In this document: positions 63,890 through 64,000 of the stretch, piece by piece | How the letters are laid out: every line of letters starts with the position of its first letter | Numbering within the stretch: position 1 is the stretch's first letter | Source of the DNA: a virus | Reading direction: 5' to 3' (one strand) | IMG/VR virus record: IMGVR_UViG_3300022602_001838 | Coordinates: 17,548-81,547 of that record | DNA: 64,000 nucleotides | Position numbers and translations under genes: made by a program | Notes under the pieces: model-generated | What the model was told of the DNA's origin: nothing | What the model saw: only the letters and a program-made list of their open reading frames with translations | Databases searched by the model: none

Positions 63890-64000
63890 TTATTTTCCTA
63901 TTTGACTTAGTTCGGTAATCATTGCGCTGACATTGATTTCCGGATCTGCTACCATACTATGATTTACCAGTCCTTTTCGAATTATCAAGATGGCTTCATC
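63890..64000 (-). CDS. C-terminal end of an unknown gene, cut by the window edge
   Basis: The minus-strand frame from 64000 to the stop at 63890-63892 reads 36 residues, starting DEAILIIRKGLVNHSMVADP and ending ITELSQIGK. A complete reading frame with protein-like composition. Identity cannot be judged from this fragment. Confidence 0.5.
   Translation of the reverse strand, partial: DEAILIIRKGLVNHSMVADPEINVSAMITELSQIGK

Noticed and set aside
1-64000. Possible tRNA genes and CRISPR arrays
   Set aside because: I looked for the T-arm signature GGTTCGAATCC and for evenly spaced direct repeats and saw neither. A tRNAscan-type run could still find a divergent tRNA.

Overview
The window looks like part of the genome of a large, strictly lytic, T4-like marine myovirus. 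Four things support this. The replication genes are T4-type: a family B DNA polymerase, a probable sliding clamp next to it, an RNase H/flap exonuclease and a DsbA-like protein. Late genes are preceded by copies of the T4 late-promoter octamer TATAAATA or its C/A-first variants. Genes are tightly packed, often with ATGA or TAATG overlaps, and nearly all lie on the minus strand. Two free-standing homing-type endonucleases (GIY-YIG and HNH) sit between genes. No tRNA gene, CRISPR array, insertion sequence or recognisable capsid, tail or terminase gene is visible. Early-type promoters are close to perfect bacterial sigma-70 sites (TTGACA, 17 bases, TATAAT), which fits a proteobacterial-like host; the host itself cannot be named from this window.

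Layout. 1-7.3 kb: a MoxR-type AAA+ ATPase with a partner metallopeptidase cut by the window edge, a beta-class DNA methyltransferase, small unknown proteins and the flap exonuclease. 7.3-11.5 kb: an SGNH-like protein, the GIY-YIG endonuclease, small possibly structural proteins, QueE, a MazG-like protein and a QueD-like protein. 11.6-19.3 kb: two paralogous PP-loop ATPases, a Rieske oxygenase, a cupin, an S4-domain protein, an FG-GAP lipoprotein, GTP cyclohydrolase I (FolE) and a PLP-fold protein. 19.4-26.8 kb: a glycosyltransferase, a second MazG-like protein, sulfotransferase-like proteins, a second T-fold protein, two oxidoreductases and DpdA. 26.8-33.7 kb: clamp, methyltransferase, polymerase, DsbA, a third PP-loop enzyme and a 2OG-Fe oxygenase.

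33.7-44.8 kb is the most unusual block. It is a late-transcribed run of large proteins that begin with a short leader ending in xLFE or a related acidic site, much like the capsid-targeting leader of the T4 internal head proteins. They carry enzymatic domains: deaminase plus metallopeptidase, amidoligase, and nucleotidyltransferase plus GNAT acetyltransferase. Two of the genes contain repeated (K/E)QG(V/L/M)(A/T/G)E(G/S/E) peptides at module boundaries, encoded by nearly identical DNA. I propose that these are packaged, protease-processed proteins delivered into the cell with the DNA.

44.8-48.9 kb: a ClpA-like unfoldase with an apparent ClpP-docking loop, and a DnaJ. 49.0-51.9 kb: a plus-strand metabolic cassette (acyl-AMP ligase, short-chain dehydrogenase, beta-keto acid cleavage enzyme) behind its own late promoter. 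51.9-56.4 kb: the lysis region, with an FG-repeat holin candidate, two lipoproteins, a spanin-like membrane protein and a GH19 endolysin, followed by two unknown proteins and a DUF2061-like membrane protein. 56.4-60.3 kb: two solute-binding proteins (TRAP DctP type and TctC type), two sulfotransferase-like proteins and a 2OG-Fe oxygenase. 60.4-62.6 kb (plus strand): tandem methyltransferases and PhoH. 62.6-64 kb: small proteins, the HNH endonuclease and a gene cut by the right edge.

FolE, QueD/QueE-type proteins and DpdA together indicate that the phage replaces some guanines in its DNA with a 7-deazaguanine. No canonical QueC is present here. Functions are inferred from motifs read by eye; no database search or structure prediction was run.
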